This document shows, piece after piece, positions 11,001-20,800 of a stretch of DNA of 38,740 bases. This DNA comes from Clostridiales bacterium. GTDB lineage: Bacteria > Bacillota > Clostridia > Monoglobales > Monoglobaceae. The position numbers were made by a program, and so were the translations under genes. Each line of letters begins with the position of its first letter. Within the stretch, counting starts at the first letter, position 1. The notes below the pieces were generated by a model. The model did no database searches and was not told the origin of the DNA. It saw only the letters and a list, made by a program, of their open reading frames with translations. The stretch lies in assembly GCA_019419865.1 (NCBI GenBank), contig JAHZIG010000027.1, forward strand, positions 1 through 38,740, written 5' to 3'.

Positions 11001-11957
11001 ATGGAATGGAAAAAAGTCAAGATAACTACCAATCGGGAGAGCCTGGACGCGCTGAGCGACGAGCTTGCGGGTATTTGGATATATGGGATAGAAATAACCG
11101 ATAAAGACGATTTTAAGGAATTTCTGGAGAACAACACAAAATACTGGGACTACGTCGACGAAAAGCTTGAAGAGCTGAAAAACGCGGATACGGCGGTTAC
11201 GCTGTACCTTAGCGAGGACGAGGAGGGCGAAGAGCAGTTTAAGGCGCTGCTGGCTCTGCTGGAGAAGCTAAAAGCGAAAGGCGGTTTCGGCTCGCTTGAG
11301 ATACAGACCGAGGACGTGCGCGACGAGGATTGGTCGGAGAACTGGAAACAGTATTTCAAACCGCTCGAGATAGGCGAAAAGATACTTATCCAGCCCGAGT
11401 GGCAGCCCGCCGAGGAGACGGACAGGATAGTGTTCGTCATAAATCCGGGTATGAGCTTCGGAACCGGTACCCACGACAGCACCCGGTATTGCATAGAGGA
11501 AGTCGAAAAATGTCTGAAAAAGGGAGATTCTGTTTTAGATTTAGGCTGCGGCAGCGGGATCTTGTCGATAATCGCCCTGCTGCTTGGCGCCGAGAGGGCG
11601 GACGCGGTGGATATCGACCCGAACTGTATAGATACCGCGTATTCAAATTTAGAGCTTAATCACATAGACCGAAGCCGGTATAACGTAGTCGCCGGAGATA
11701 TAACCGCGGACGCGGAGTTGAGGGCGAGCTTTGGCAAGTATGATTTAGTACTCGCGAATATCGTCGCCGACGTTATAATATCGCTCGCGCCCTACGTTAG
11801 GGATTTTATGAAGCCGGACGGTAAGTTTATCTGTTCGGGGATAATAAACGAACGGCGCGCCGAGGTCGAAAAGGCGCTTGAAAGAAGCGGCCTGTTCATA
11901 GAGGAGGAGCGCAGTTCGGACGAATGGACGGTAATCAGAGCCTCGGCGAAGGAATAG
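11001..11957 (+). CDS. prmA: Ribosomal protein L11 methyltransferase PrmA
   Basis: A 318-residue SAM-dependent methyltransferase expected to trimethylate ribosomal protein L11. The N-terminal ~110 residues are the L11-recognition domain; the catalytic domain shows NPGMSFGTGTHDST, motif I DLGCGSGILSI, and LANIVADVI where the family usually has NI-A-P. Its normal length, and its place after dnaJ and before rsmE, match Firmicutes order. TTGAGGT just upstream is the ribosome binding site. A separate promoter at 10911-10939 and the terminator after dnaJ indicate it is not simply part of the heat-shock operon. Confidence 0.95.
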   Translation: MEWKKVKITTNRESLDALSDELAGIWIYGIEITDKDDFKEFLENNTKYWDYVDEKLEELKNADTAVTLYLSEDEEGEEQFKALLALLEKLKAKGGFGSLEIQTEDVRDEDWSENWKQYFKPLEIGEKILIQPEWQPAEETDRIVFVINPGMSFGTGTHDSTRYCIEEVEKCLKKGDSVLDLGCGSGILSIIALLLGAERADAVDIDPNCIDTAYSNLELNHIDRSRYNVVAGDITADAELRASFGKYDLVLANIVADVIISLAPYVRDFMKPDGKFICSGIINERRAEVEKALERSGLFIEEERSSDEWTVIRASAKE

Positions 11958-12026
11958 CTTTGAGCTTCGGGAAGATAGAGCGAATGCCGGATATTATTAA
12001 AATCAGATTACAAAATACATGTTCGC

Positions 12027-12055
12027 TTGAAAAGAATAACGGAAGATGATATACT
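12027..12055 (+). promoter_or_regulatory. Sigma-A promoter of rsmE
   Basis: TTGAAA (12027-12032), 17-base spacer, TATACT (12050-12055), with TG one base before the -10. It lies in the 124-base gap between prmA and rsmE. Confidence 0.75.
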
Positions 12056-12081
12056 AATGCATATGTAAGAGGAGAATAGAT

Positions 12082-12825
12082 ATGCGCAGGTTTTTTACCG
12101 AACCCGAGAATATCTCGGACGGAATGATAGAGATAATCGACGACGCGAGGCATATTACTAACGTACTCAGAATGGAGCCGGGCGATCTGATAGAGGTCTT
12201 CGACGGCGGCGGATACGATTATACCGCGGAGCTTGTGGAGATCGACAGCCGCCGGTGCATAGCTAAGATCGTCGGATCTAAGCGGTCGGAGCTCGAACCT
12301 GAGATCAAGGCGACGCTGTATCAGGGAATACCGAAATCCGACAAGCTGGATACGATAATCCAAAAAGCGGTCGAGCTCGGCGTGCATAAGATCGTTCCGG
12401 TGCGGACGGCGAGATCGGTAGCCAAGATCTCGGACGATAAGCGCGGCGCTCAGAAGATAAGCCGGTATAATAAGATCTCGGTCGAGGCGGCTAAGCAGTG
12501 CGGCAGGGGGATCGTACCCGAGGTGCGCGCGCCTATCGATTTTGAGGAAGCGCTGGCCGAGCTTAAGGATTACGATCTGAGTATAATGCCGTACGAGATC
12601 TTGGGACACGACGGGGATAAAGGTCTGAGCGGGGTCTTGAAAGCGAATCCTTCCGCAAAGAATATCGCGGTGATAATAGGTCCCGAGGGCGGTTTCGCCG
12701 ACAGCGAGGCCGAAAAGCTAAAGGACGTCGCCGAGCGGGTGGGTCTGGGCAAAAGGATACTTCGAACCGAGACCGCCGGGAGCGCGTTGCTTGCAATAAT
12801 AATGTATGAGTACGGCGAAATTTAA
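12082..12825 (+). CDS. rsmE: 16S rRNA m3U1498 methyltransferase RsmE
   Basis: A 247-residue SPOUT methyltransferase that methylates U1498 of 16S rRNA. The N-terminal ~70 residues are the PUA-like RNA-binding domain (MRRFFTEPEN start, HITNVLRMEPGD). The SPOUT domain carries IIGPEGGFADSEAE and the knot region LGKRILRTETAGSALLAI. AGAGGAG upstream supports the start. It has its own extended -10 promoter, and the membrane protein gene 86 bases downstream is probably cotranscribed. Confidence 0.96.
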   Translation: MRRFFTEPENISDGMIEIIDDARHITNVLRMEPGDLIEVFDGGGYDYTAELVEIDSRRCIAKIVGSKRSELEPEIKATLYQGIPKSDKLDTIIQKAVELGVHKIVPVRTARSVAKISDDKRGAQKISRYNKISVEAAKQCGRGIVPEVRAPIDFEEALAELKDYDLSIMPYEILGHDGDKGLSGVLKANPSAKNIAVIIGPEGGFADSEAEKLKDVAERVGLGKRILRTETAGSALLAIIMYEYGEI

Positions 12826-12911
12826 TGTCGCCTTCGGAGGTCGTTTGACGGGAGACGTAAGGAATTAAATAATTCAGGATTGACGAAAAAGGAGAAAGAA
12901 GGAGAATTTGT

Positions 12912-13403
12912 ATGGCTGGAAACAAAAAGAAGAACGGCGAAAAGCTTCGCAGGATGGAGGAGAGACATAACGAGAAGGATCGGCTCACCAACTGGTATAT
13001 GATAAACCTGACCTGGGGCGCCGTGGCTATGGGCGTGTTGATCTATCTGCAAAACTGCTATAAGACCGCGTCGATAGCGGTTCATATGCAGCTCGTTACA
13101 TGGATAATGACCGCGGTATTCGCGGCGGCGGCGATAGTTGTGTTCGCGCTTGGAAAAACGAAAGTTATAAAGAATTATTCAAGAGCCAAAAACTACTCGA
13201 TATTTTTAGCGGTCTGCGCTTTAGCGTCGCTGTGGCTGTCCGTATATAATCCGATCCGCGCGTTCGTCGAGTCTATTATCAATAAATTCGATCCGCTGTT
13301 TATGATCAATTCTCACTGGAATATATGGATCCTTATGCTGGGCGTAGGAATCTATCTTGTGGGCGCGTTTATTTATTATCTGATAAAGCTTTATAAGGAT
13401 TAA
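12912..13403 (+). CDS. Small four-helix membrane protein, unknown function
   Basis: I do not recognise this 163-residue protein. The first ~25 residues are hydrophilic and strongly basic (MAGNKKKNGEKLRRMEER). Four hydrophobic segments follow, at about 29-47, 59-80, 95-112 and 136-157, with a short positively charged C-terminus, so both ends are probably cytoplasmic. GGAG at 12901-12904, seven bases before the ATG, supports translation. It is the last gene before the bidirectional terminator at 13421-13449 and likely follows rsmE on one transcript. No catalytic motif is visible. Confidence 0.8.
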   Translation: MAGNKKKNGEKLRRMEERHNEKDRLTNWYMINLTWGAVAMGVLIYLQNCYKTASIAVHMQLVTWIMTAVFAAAAIVVFALGKTKVIKNYSRAKNYSIFLAVCALASLWLSVYNPIRAFVESIINKFDPLFMINSHWNIWILMLGVGIYLVGAFIYYLIKLYKD

Positions 13404-13420
13404 CGATCCGCAATATAAGA

Positions 13421-13449
13421 AAAGGGAGTCCGCCGATCGGATTCCCTTT
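13421..13449. terminator. Bidirectional terminator between convergent genes
   Basis: AAAGGGAGTCCG (13421-13432) pairs with CGGATTCCCTTT (13438-13449) over 12 pairs with one G-T and a five-base loop. T-rich sequence follows on the plus strand and A-rich sequence precedes it, so it can serve both the rsmE block and the minus-strand regulator. Confidence 0.85.
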
Positions 13450-13454
13450 ATCTC

Positions 13455-14288
13455 TTAAAACGTATAATTATTCTTTCTGTACTTGCTGGGGGAGACGCCC
13501 ATCAGCTTTTTGAACACGTCGCCGAAGTAGTTACTGTCCTTGTATCCGCAGAACCTCGCTATCTCGGTCACTGAATACTGCGTCTCGGCAAGCATGCTCG
13601 CGGCCATTTTTATTCGAACGTTGTTTAAGTACTCGTTAAAGCCGAAACCGGTAACCTTTTTGAATTTCTTTGAAAAGTATGTAGGGCTCATGTACGCCAT
13701 TTTTGATATATCGGCCAGCGTTATCTGCTGGTTGTAGTAGTTGGTGATATATTTGCATACATGCTGGATACGCTCTTCGTGGACGCTTATATCTTCAAAC
13801 GGCACGATCTTATGGTTTATGCACCTGTCTAAAAATATTATCAGCTCGCTCATGTGCGAATACGAAAGGTATTTGGAGTAAGCGTCGTCGCGGTTGTGCT
13901 CCGCGTTAAGCTTATGCAGCAGCGCCTCGAACGCGTATCTTTTAGATACCGGGATACGTATCTTTTTGACGTTAAAACATTCCAGGAACGTCTTTTTGTC
14001 CATGTTGTGAGAACATACGATATCCACAAACTCGTCGTTGAAGGTCATAAGATAACGCTCATGATACTTCTCGTTGGATACGGTCGTGGTCAAATGAAGG
14101 TCTCCTTTGTTAACAAGTACGACGTCGCCCGCTTCAAGATTATAAAGAGTATGGTTGATAAAATATCTTCTCGTACCGGTCATTAAGTAGTATATCTCGT
14201 AATAATCGTGCATATGCGAGTTTTTCATCGCATACGGAGTGTTATATTCGCTTCTCTCGATGTTTATGCAATCGGATTCTAAACCCAT
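13455..14288 (-). CDS. AraC-family regulator, probable activator of the pectin/galacturonate locus
   Basis: A 277-residue two-domain regulator. The N-terminal ~150 residues form a cupin sensor domain (NSHMHDYYEIYYLMTG, then LEAGDVVLVNKGDLH). The C-terminal ~100 residues carry two AraC helix-turn-helix motifs: ITLADISKMAYMSPTYFSKK, and VTEIARFCGYKDSNYFGDVF ending in GVSPSKYRKN. AAGGAGG lies just upstream of the ATG. It is transcribed away from uxaC from a strong promoter at 14415-14443. The divergent arrangement and the cupin domain suggest it senses a uronate or oligogalacturonide and activates the genes to its right; that is inference from context. Confidence 0.93.
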   Translation of the reverse strand: MGLESDCINIERSEYNTPYAMKNSHMHDYYEIYYLMTGTRRYFINHTLYNLEAGDVVLVNKGDLHLTTTVSNEKYHERYLMTFNDEFVDIVCSHNMDKKTFLECFNVKKIRIPVSKRYAFEALLHKLNAEHNRDDAYSKYLSYSHMSELIIFLDRCINHKIVPFEDISVHEERIQHVCKYITNYYNQQITLADISKMAYMSPTYFSKKFKKVTGFGFNEYLNNVRIKMAASMLAETQYSVTEIARFCGYKDSNYFGDVFKKLMGVSPSKYRKNNYTF

Positions 14289-14414
14289 TCTCTTACCTCC
14301 TTGGAGCCGTTAATCGGAAAAAATCATCACAGCAGCGTTTCATAATCAATATGTCAAAATATCTTTATAATCAAAGACATCGGTAACGTCGGCGAATACC
14401 ATGCGTTTATATTG

Positions 14415-14443
14415 ATTATAACACATACGTGGCAAAATATCAA
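14415..14443 (-). promoter_or_regulatory. Promoter of the AraC-family regulator
   Basis: Read on the minus strand: TTGATA (14443-14438), 17-base spacer, TATAAT (14420-14415), with TG one base before the -10. This leaves a ~120-base leader. The 527-base AraC-uxaC gap (14289-14815) otherwise holds the uxaC promoter and the palindrome at 14530-14542. Confidence 0.8.
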
Positions 14444-14529
14444 TAGTTTTTGCAAAAATTACAGTATTATTGCTAAGGAGTGCGGAATTAACGTATTTAC
14501 ATGGTTTTTGGCGGATTTTAAAGAGTTTT

Positions 14530-14542
14530 AGTTAAATTAACT
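14530..14542. promoter_or_regulatory. 13-bp palindrome upstream of the uxaC promoter, candidate operator
   Basis: AGTTAA-A-TTAACT, a perfect inverted repeat centred about 28 bases upstream of the uxaC -35 and lying between the two divergent promoters. The binding protein is unknown. Confidence 0.4.
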
Positions 14543-14564
14543 GTAAATACTCTTAAAAAAACAT

Positions 14565-14594
14565 TTGCAAAATAGATGTACTTTAGTGTATAAT
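14565..14594 (+). promoter_or_regulatory. Sigma-A promoter of uxaC
   Basis: TTGCAA (14565-14570), 18-base spacer, TATAAT (14589-14594). Transcription from here would give a leader of about 215 bases before uxaC; I saw no recognised riboswitch in it. Confidence 0.65.
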
Positions 14595-14815
14595 AGACAA
14601 TAGGTTTATTATATTTTAGTTGAATTGAATTGTTATATACACAGACAATTTAACAAGCGATAAATTAATACCCGAGCGAGTTGTAGGAGCGGCCCGAAAT
14701 TTATAATTCCTGTAAAATTATGCATGGATCAGAAGTATTTTCGATAGCATGCCGAGCGTTTGGGAGAAATGAGTAAACTAATTATTTGGAATATATTTTT
14801 TTGGAGGAATTTAAA

Positions 14816-16222
14816 ATGAAAGATTTTATGGACAAAGACTTCATGCTGACCAACGACACCGCGGTAAAGCTCTACCATGAGTTCGCGGCGGATATGCCGA
14901 TATTCGACTATCATTGCCACCTAAGTCCGCAGATGATGTACGAGGATAAGCCGTTTGACAATATTACGCAGATATTTTTGGGCGGCGATCACTATAAGTG
15001 GCGTTACATGCGCTCGTTCGGTTTGGATGAGAAATATATGACCGGCGACGCTCCGGATAAGGACAAGTTTAAGATGTTCTGCAAAGTTCTCCAGTACGCG
15101 ATAGGCAACCCGCTTTATCATTGGACGCATTTGGAGCTTAAGACTTATTTCGGTATAGATACGATAGTCAGAGAGGATACCGCCGACGAGATATGGGAAA
15201 AGGCCAACGCCGTCATCAAGGATACCCAGATGAGCCCGGCCAAGCTTATAAACCAGTCGAACGTCGCCGTGATCTGCACGACCGACGATCCGATAGACAG
15301 CCTCGAGTGGCATAAGAAAATAGCCGAAAAGGGTCATATTAAAGCGAAGGTTCTTCCGGCGTTCAGACCCGACTTCATGATCAATATCGACAAGCCTACT
15401 TTCGCGGGATACATAGACAAGCTCGCGGCGGTCGCCGGTATGAATATCTCAAGCTACGCGGAATTGATCGACGCGGTATATAAGAGGATAGACTTCTTCC
15501 ACGAAGCCGGATGCAGGATCTCCGATCACGCATTAGACAGCGTTCCGTACGAGGACGCGACGGAAGCGGAAGTAGACGCAATATTTAAAAAGGCGATGAG
15601 CGGCGAGAAGTTGTCGCAGTACGAGACCGACGCTTATAAGAGCATGACGCTCAGAAAGCTGGCTGAGAAATATCACGAGCTCGACTGGACGTTCCAGCTG
15701 CATATAGGCGCTCTTAGAAACAACAACACGAGAATGTTCGCAAAGCTCGGAGCGGATACCGGTTTCGATTCGATAAGCGATTACTGCATAGCGGCTCCGC
15801 TTTCAAAACTGCTCAATTCTATGGAAGAGAGCGCTAAGCTGCCTAAGACGATACTCTATACCCTAAACCCGAAGGACAACTACGTGCTGGGCACGATGCT
15901 GGGCAACTTCCAGGGAACAGAGGTTCCGGGCAAGATCCAGTTCGGTTCCGGCTGGTGGTTCAACGATCAGAGAGACGGCATGACCGAGCAGATGAAGGCG
16001 CTGGCGAACCTCGGCGCGCTCGCAAGATTCGTCGGAATGCTCACGGATTCGAGAAGCTTCCTTTCCTATACAAGACACGAATACTTCAGAAGGATCATGT
16101 GCAACATATTGGGCGGCTGGGTAGAAAACGGCGAGTTCCCGGCGGATATGGATACGCTTGAGACGATAGTCAAGGGGATCTGCTTCAATAACGCGAAAGA
16201 ATATTTCGGTATAGAGATTTAA
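14816..16222 (+). CDS. uxaC: Glucuronate/galacturonate isomerase UxaC
   Basis: A 468-residue uronate isomerase converting D-galacturonate to D-tagaturonate (and D-glucuronate to D-fructuronate), the first cytoplasmic step of galacturonate catabolism. The FDYHCHLSP motif (metal-ligand His33 and His35) and NPLYHWTHLEL are typical, and the length matches the family. I chose the ATG at 14816 because GGAGG at 14803-14807 sits eight bases upstream; an in-frame ATG at 14786 lacks a binding site. It is divergent from the AraC-type regulator and upstream of kdgK. The matching dehydrogenase and dehydratase genes lie 13-15 kb downstream. Confidence 0.97.
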   Translation: MKDFMDKDFMLTNDTAVKLYHEFAADMPIFDYHCHLSPQMMYEDKPFDNITQIFLGGDHYKWRYMRSFGLDEKYMTGDAPDKDKFKMFCKVLQYAIGNPLYHWTHLELKTYFGIDTIVREDTADEIWEKANAVIKDTQMSPAKLINQSNVAVICTTDDPIDSLEWHKKIAEKGHIKAKVLPAFRPDFMINIDKPTFAGYIDKLAAVAGMNISSYAELIDAVYKRIDFFHEAGCRISDHALDSVPYEDATEAEVDAIFKKAMSGEKLSQYETDAYKSMTLRKLAEKYHELDWTFQLHIGALRNNNTRMFAKLGADTGFDSISDYCIAAPLSKLLNSMEESAKLPKTILYTLNPKDNYVLGTMLGNFQGTEVPGKIQFGSGWWFNDQRDGMTEQMKALANLGALARFVGMLTDSRSFLSYTRHEYFRRIMCNILGGWVENGEFPADMDTLETIVKGICFNNAKEYFGIEI

Positions 16223-16516
16223 CATAGTCGTTATTTTAAAATATTGAGCGCGTAAAGCTATCAGGCGGACGGCGAAAAGCGTTCTCAGATCCGGATCAAG
16301 ATCGCGGCCGCGTATTTAGCCGTCTACGGAGCCGGCATACTCGCCCGGTAGTTATAAATACGTATTGAAAGATCGTATGAAGGTTTAACATAAATATGAT
16401 ATAAATTAAACATAAGCGTTAAATGAAATATATAATATAATTTTAGCTCCGCGTCCGTATACGGTAAACGCGGCGCGGACAGATATAAAAATATAATGAA
16501 AGGCGAGGACAAAGCT

Positions 16517-17545
16517 ATGGATTTTATTCAACCTAAAAACGAATACGACTTGATTACGATGGGCGAGGTAATGCTCAGACTTTCGCCGCCGGGAACGGAT
16601 AAGATTTCACAGAGTTATTCGTTTGATAAAAAAGCCGGCGGCGCGGAGCTGAACGTAGCGTCCGGCTCGGCGATCCTGGGAATACGCAGCGCGCTGATAA
16701 CAAAGATACCAGAGAGCAAGATCGGGCATTTTGTTAAAAACATGATCCGCTACGGAAACGTAAGCGACGATTACATAGTATACGATCACTCGAAGCAGGC
16801 GAGACTGGGTATTTATTACTATGAGACCGGAGCGTATCCGAGAAAATCGTCGGTCATCTACGACAGAGCCAACGCTTCTATCACAACGCTGACCCTCGAC
16901 GAGATCGACCCGTCGGTATACGGCAAGACGCGAGTTTTCCACGTCAGCGGCATAACGCTGGCTCTCGGCGAAGGCATAAGAAAGACCACGCTTGAAGTTA
17001 TCAAGAAGTTCAAAGAGGCCGGAGCGGCTATATCGTTCGATATAAATTACCGCGCTTCGCTGTGGGACGAGGATACGGCGCGTTCGGTCGTCGAGTCCAT
17101 CTTCCCGTACGTGGACATCCTGTTCGTATCGGAGGAGACGTCGCGCAGGATGCTCAGAAAGACCGGCGAGCTTGAAGATATAATGAAGAGCTATTGCGCC
17201 GACTACGGCTGCAAGGTTGTGGCTACGACGAGACGCGAGGCGATCAGCCCAAAGATACATAACTTCAGCTCAAAGATCTACTACGACGGTAATTTCTACG
17301 AGGAGAAGCCGTATAAGAATATCGAGGTAGTCGACCGCGTCGGCAGCGGCGATGCGTACCTTGCGGGAACCTTGTTCGGTATGCTTAAGTACGGCGATAT
17401 ACAAAGAGCGCTCGAATACGGCAACGCGATGTCGGCCGTTAAGAATACCGTGCTCGGAGATATGTCCTGCAGCAGCTTGAGCGAGATAGACAGCGTAATA
17501 AAGGCGCATAAGGCCGAAGGCGTGCAGGATGAGATGAACCGATAA
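16517..17545 (+). CDS. kdgK: PfkB-family sugar kinase, probable 2-keto-3-deoxygluconate kinase
   Basis: A 342-residue ribokinase-fold kinase. It opens with DLITMGEVMLRLSPPG, has the substrate-binding KAGGAELNVASG motif, and ends with the PfkB signature DRVGSGDAYLAG near residue 273, which includes the catalytic Asp. The PPG and sugar-binding motifs resemble KdgK, which phosphorylates 2-keto-3-deoxygluconate from altronate dehydration to KDPG; the uxa neighbours support that reading. The ATG at 16517 has GAGG at 16505-16508; the in-frame ATG at 16496 lacks one. The 294-base gap before it holds no strong promoter or terminator that I can see, only AT-rich DNA and TATAAT-like stretches near 16431. 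Confidence 0.88.
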   Translation: MDFIQPKNEYDLITMGEVMLRLSPPGTDKISQSYSFDKKAGGAELNVASGSAILGIRSALITKIPESKIGHFVKNMIRYGNVSDDYIVYDHSKQARLGIYYYETGAYPRKSSVIYDRANASITTLTLDEIDPSVYGKTRVFHVSGITLALGEGIRKTTLEVIKKFKEAGAAISFDINYRASLWDEDTARSVVESIFPYVDILFVSEETSRRMLRKTGELEDIMKSYCADYGCKVVATTRREAISPKIHNFSSKIYYDGNFYEEKPYKNIEVVDRVGSGDAYLAGTLFGMLKYGDIQRALEYGNAMSAVKNTVLGDMSCSSLSEIDSVIKAHKAEGVQDEMNR

Positions 17546-17589
17546 AATTCGTAAGGTTATTTTGGGGGAATTAAAATAAGATATTTTGA

Positions 17590-17622
17590 CCGGACGTCCG
17601 GGCTTTGCGGCTTGGCGTCCGG
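17590..17622 (+). terminator. Possible weak terminator after kdgK
   Basis: CCGGACG (17590-17596) pairs with CGTCCGG (17616-17622); the first arm is also part of the palindrome CCGGACGTCCGG. Only TGTTATTAT follows, so termination is uncertain. Confidence 0.4.
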
Positions 17623-17699
17623 AGCCTGTTATTATGAGACGTGGTTCAAACGATAATATGCGCTTTTGATTTATGATTTGAATATTTGTTTGTTTGGAT

Positions 17700-17707
17700 A
17701 AACGTTT
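17700..17707. promoter_or_regulatory. AAACGTTT palindrome, possible LacI-type operator of the pectate lyase
   Basis: AAACGTTT, a CG-centred 8-bp palindrome about 110 bases upstream of the pectate lyase start, in the style of LacI/CcpA half-sites. No clear -35/-10 pair was found nearby, so this is only a candidate. Confidence 0.25.
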
Positions 17708-17759
17708 GTATCATGGTTAAAATCGATATTCAGGGAATTAGGAGTTTTTGAGATAGTCG

Positions 17760-17787
17760 TATAACATAGCGGCGCGAGCCTGTTATA
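17760..17787 (+). promoter_or_regulatory. Hairpin in the pectate lyase leader
   Basis: TATAACA (17760-17766) and TGTTATA (17781-17787) form a perfect 7-bp inverted repeat, ending 15 bases before the AGAGG ribosome binding site. It could be an operator or an mRNA structure. Confidence 0.35.
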
Positions 17788-17816
17788 TACGTAATTTTAT
17801 AAAAGAGGTGAAATAT

Positions 17817-20800
17817 ATGAGGAAAAAGCTGGTAAGCTTAGCCGTGTCGGCGGCTATGTTGGTTACAAGTATGTCGGTTCCGGTTTTCGCAAACGGGGAC
17901 TCGGGCGCAGCCGAGCTTTCGTCCGATACCAGCGCCGTAATAGCGTTCGAGGGCGCCGAAGGCGGCGGAATGTACACCGAGGGCGCGAGGGGCGCTTTAA
18001 ACGGCGGAGAGAAGATAGAGGTCTATCACGTCACCAGTCTGGCCGACAGCGGAGCGGGCACGTTCAGAGACGCGGTGTCCAGAGGAAATCGAATAGTAGT
18101 GTTCGACGTCTCCGGATATATAGACTTAGATACTAACGTATCCATAACGCACGATAATATGACCATTTTAGGTCAGACCGCGCCGGGCGACGGAGTCTGC
18201 TTCAGAGGCAATAACATTAAAGTAGGCGCGAATAACGTTATACTTAGATATTTAAGGTTCAGAGTCGGCGATAAGCTGGCAAACGGCGACGATACCAGAG
18301 CGCAGGACGGTCTCGAGATCACCGATAATTGTCAGAATGTGATCATAGACCATTGCAGCGTGACCTGGGGAACGGACGAGAACCTTTCGGCGTACGCGGT
18401 CAAAGACGTTACTGTTCAGTGGAGCCTTATAGCCGAGGCGCTCAATATGTCGGTTCACGACAAGGGCGAGCACAGCTACGCGGGCATCTGGGGCGGCGTG
18501 AACCTCAGCGTGCATCATAACCTGATCGCGACGCATAAGAGCAGAAATCCTAAGGTCGGAACGTCAGAGACCGTGGCTATGACTGAAGGCTACACCGACG
18601 ATCAGACGCTGGTCGATATGCGCAACAACGTTATATATAACTGGGGCGACAAGGCCGGTTACGGTTCGGAGAACGGAGCTAAGACATACTTGATCAACAA
18701 CGTATACAAGCCGGGTCCTTCGACTCCTTCGGGAAAACGCGCGAGAATATTCGAGCTCAGCGTCGGCAATAAGTATCAGACCGACTACCTCGGCAGCGTG
18801 TACGCGGAAGGTAATCAGATAATGGTAGGCGCGGACGATCCGGACTACACAGACGCGCAGATAGTAAATCAGGATAATTGGCAGGACGACAGACATATAG
18901 GCGTATATGTAGATACCGGTATCTATAACAGATATGGCGGAAATTACAATTATGATATAAAGATCGAGGAACCGGACGATCAGTACCGGGAATATGAAAG
19001 GAATTACCCGATCGATACCGACGAGACGAGCGAGGTATTCGACAAGGTGGTAAACGGCGCGGGAGCGACGCTGCCGGTCAGAGACGACGTTGATATGAGG
19101 ATAGTAAACAACGTGATAAACGGTACGGCTCCGAACATGGACGGCGACGGAGTGAACGACAGCATAGGCTTGTTGGATTCGCCGGCCGACGTCACGGATG
19201 AATACGGAAGCGGAGTAGAATGCGACGGCAGAGGCTATCCGGTAATCGAAACGGTTACAAGAGACGTCTCCGAGGATCTGGATAACGACGGTATACCAAA
19301 CGTTTGGGAGGATAGGATGGGTCTCGACAGCGGCAACCCGAACGATTCCACAAATATCTCTCCCAGGGGCTATACCTGGCTCGAAGAATATGTGGAAGAG
19401 GTTATCAATAAGCAGAACGGCGACGCGTTCTCCGCTGCGATCGACGCGACCGACGATTATGTTACGGCGGGTTCCGCGGTAGAGATCTCGATTCAGAATA
19501 TGCCCGCCGACGTAGTGAAAGCGGAGCTGTATTCGGACGTTGACGACTATCTCGGCGACGTCGAAATAAACGGCGGCGAAGGAACGTCTATAACGGATTA
19601 CAGCGGCGGCGTAGTCACGGTAGAGCGCGGAGGTTACGAGGGCGAGATGACGGCGGTGGTCGCCGGATATAACGCCGACAGAACATTGGCTGATATTAAA
19701 TACGCGGCAATACCGAGCGGTGAAAACAGCGTCGAAGTTGGAGAGGTGACGGCGGACACCGTTAGAGTTTTCCTGTGGAATAATATCGCCGATATGATCC
19801 CTCTGTGCGGCGAGTATAAGAGCGATATAACGCTCGGCGCAGGCGAGAACAATATCGTAGCCAAACTCATAAAGTCGGACGGTTCGTACGAACTCACGTC
19901 AAATAAGACGATATACGTGACCGGAAACACGACCGATCCTAATTGGACGGGCGCCGAGAACACATATGACGGGAACGAATACGCGCTCGTTCCGGGTCAA
20001 GAACTGACGCAGAGCGCGGACGGAGATTTCCAGTATTTTGCTCAGTTAAGTTCTATGAGCAATACGGATACCGGAACAACCGCGTATATCGGTTACGGAG
20101 ATCTTGGCGTAGGAATCAGATATAACCAAGATCATCAGGCCGAGGTCGTTTATAAGACCGGCGCCGGCGGCGAATATCAGGCGGCGGCAGATCTGCCGTA
20201 CGGCGCCGACGAATACAGCATGTTTAGAATAGTCAAGAGCGGCGTGAACGTTAAGCTATACGCAGGAAGAAGCCTGGCCGAATGGACCGAGATCGCCGAT
20301 CTGGCGTATTCGGGCGGAAGCGCTGCGGTCGTCGGCGTAAGCTCGGAAGACGCGAACGAGATGGCGGTCGTTAAATTCGACAGTCTTAGGATAGTTACGG
20401 AGGAGAGCAATCCTTCAATAGATATCACGAATGTGGAGAACAACTCAAGGCTCGATTTCAATACGACTCTAAGCGTCGACGTAACTCCGGATATAGGCGG
20501 GATAACCGAGATCTGGGTCTACTTAAACGACGACGTCATAGAGAGCATAACCTACGATGAGCCTATAACGTCGGAGAGGACGATAACCATACCTCTTTCG
20601 TTCGCGACAGTCGACGCGGGAACCTTAAGAGTTATGTGCTTCGACGAAAATCTCGGTTCGGCCGAGTCTTCAAGAGAGGTGTCCGTGTCTCAGGATATCG
20701 CTCCGTGGCAGATCGCCGACATAGGTATGTCCGAGACGGATACGAAAACGTACGTTTCGATGACTCAGGATTATACGGCTAAGATATATACCGCGGACGG

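Noticed and set aside
16223..16516. Riboswitch or promoter in the uxaC-kdgK gap
   Set aside because: Only isolated TATAAT-like strings and a GATCCGGATC palindrome; no well-spaced promoter pair or known fold.
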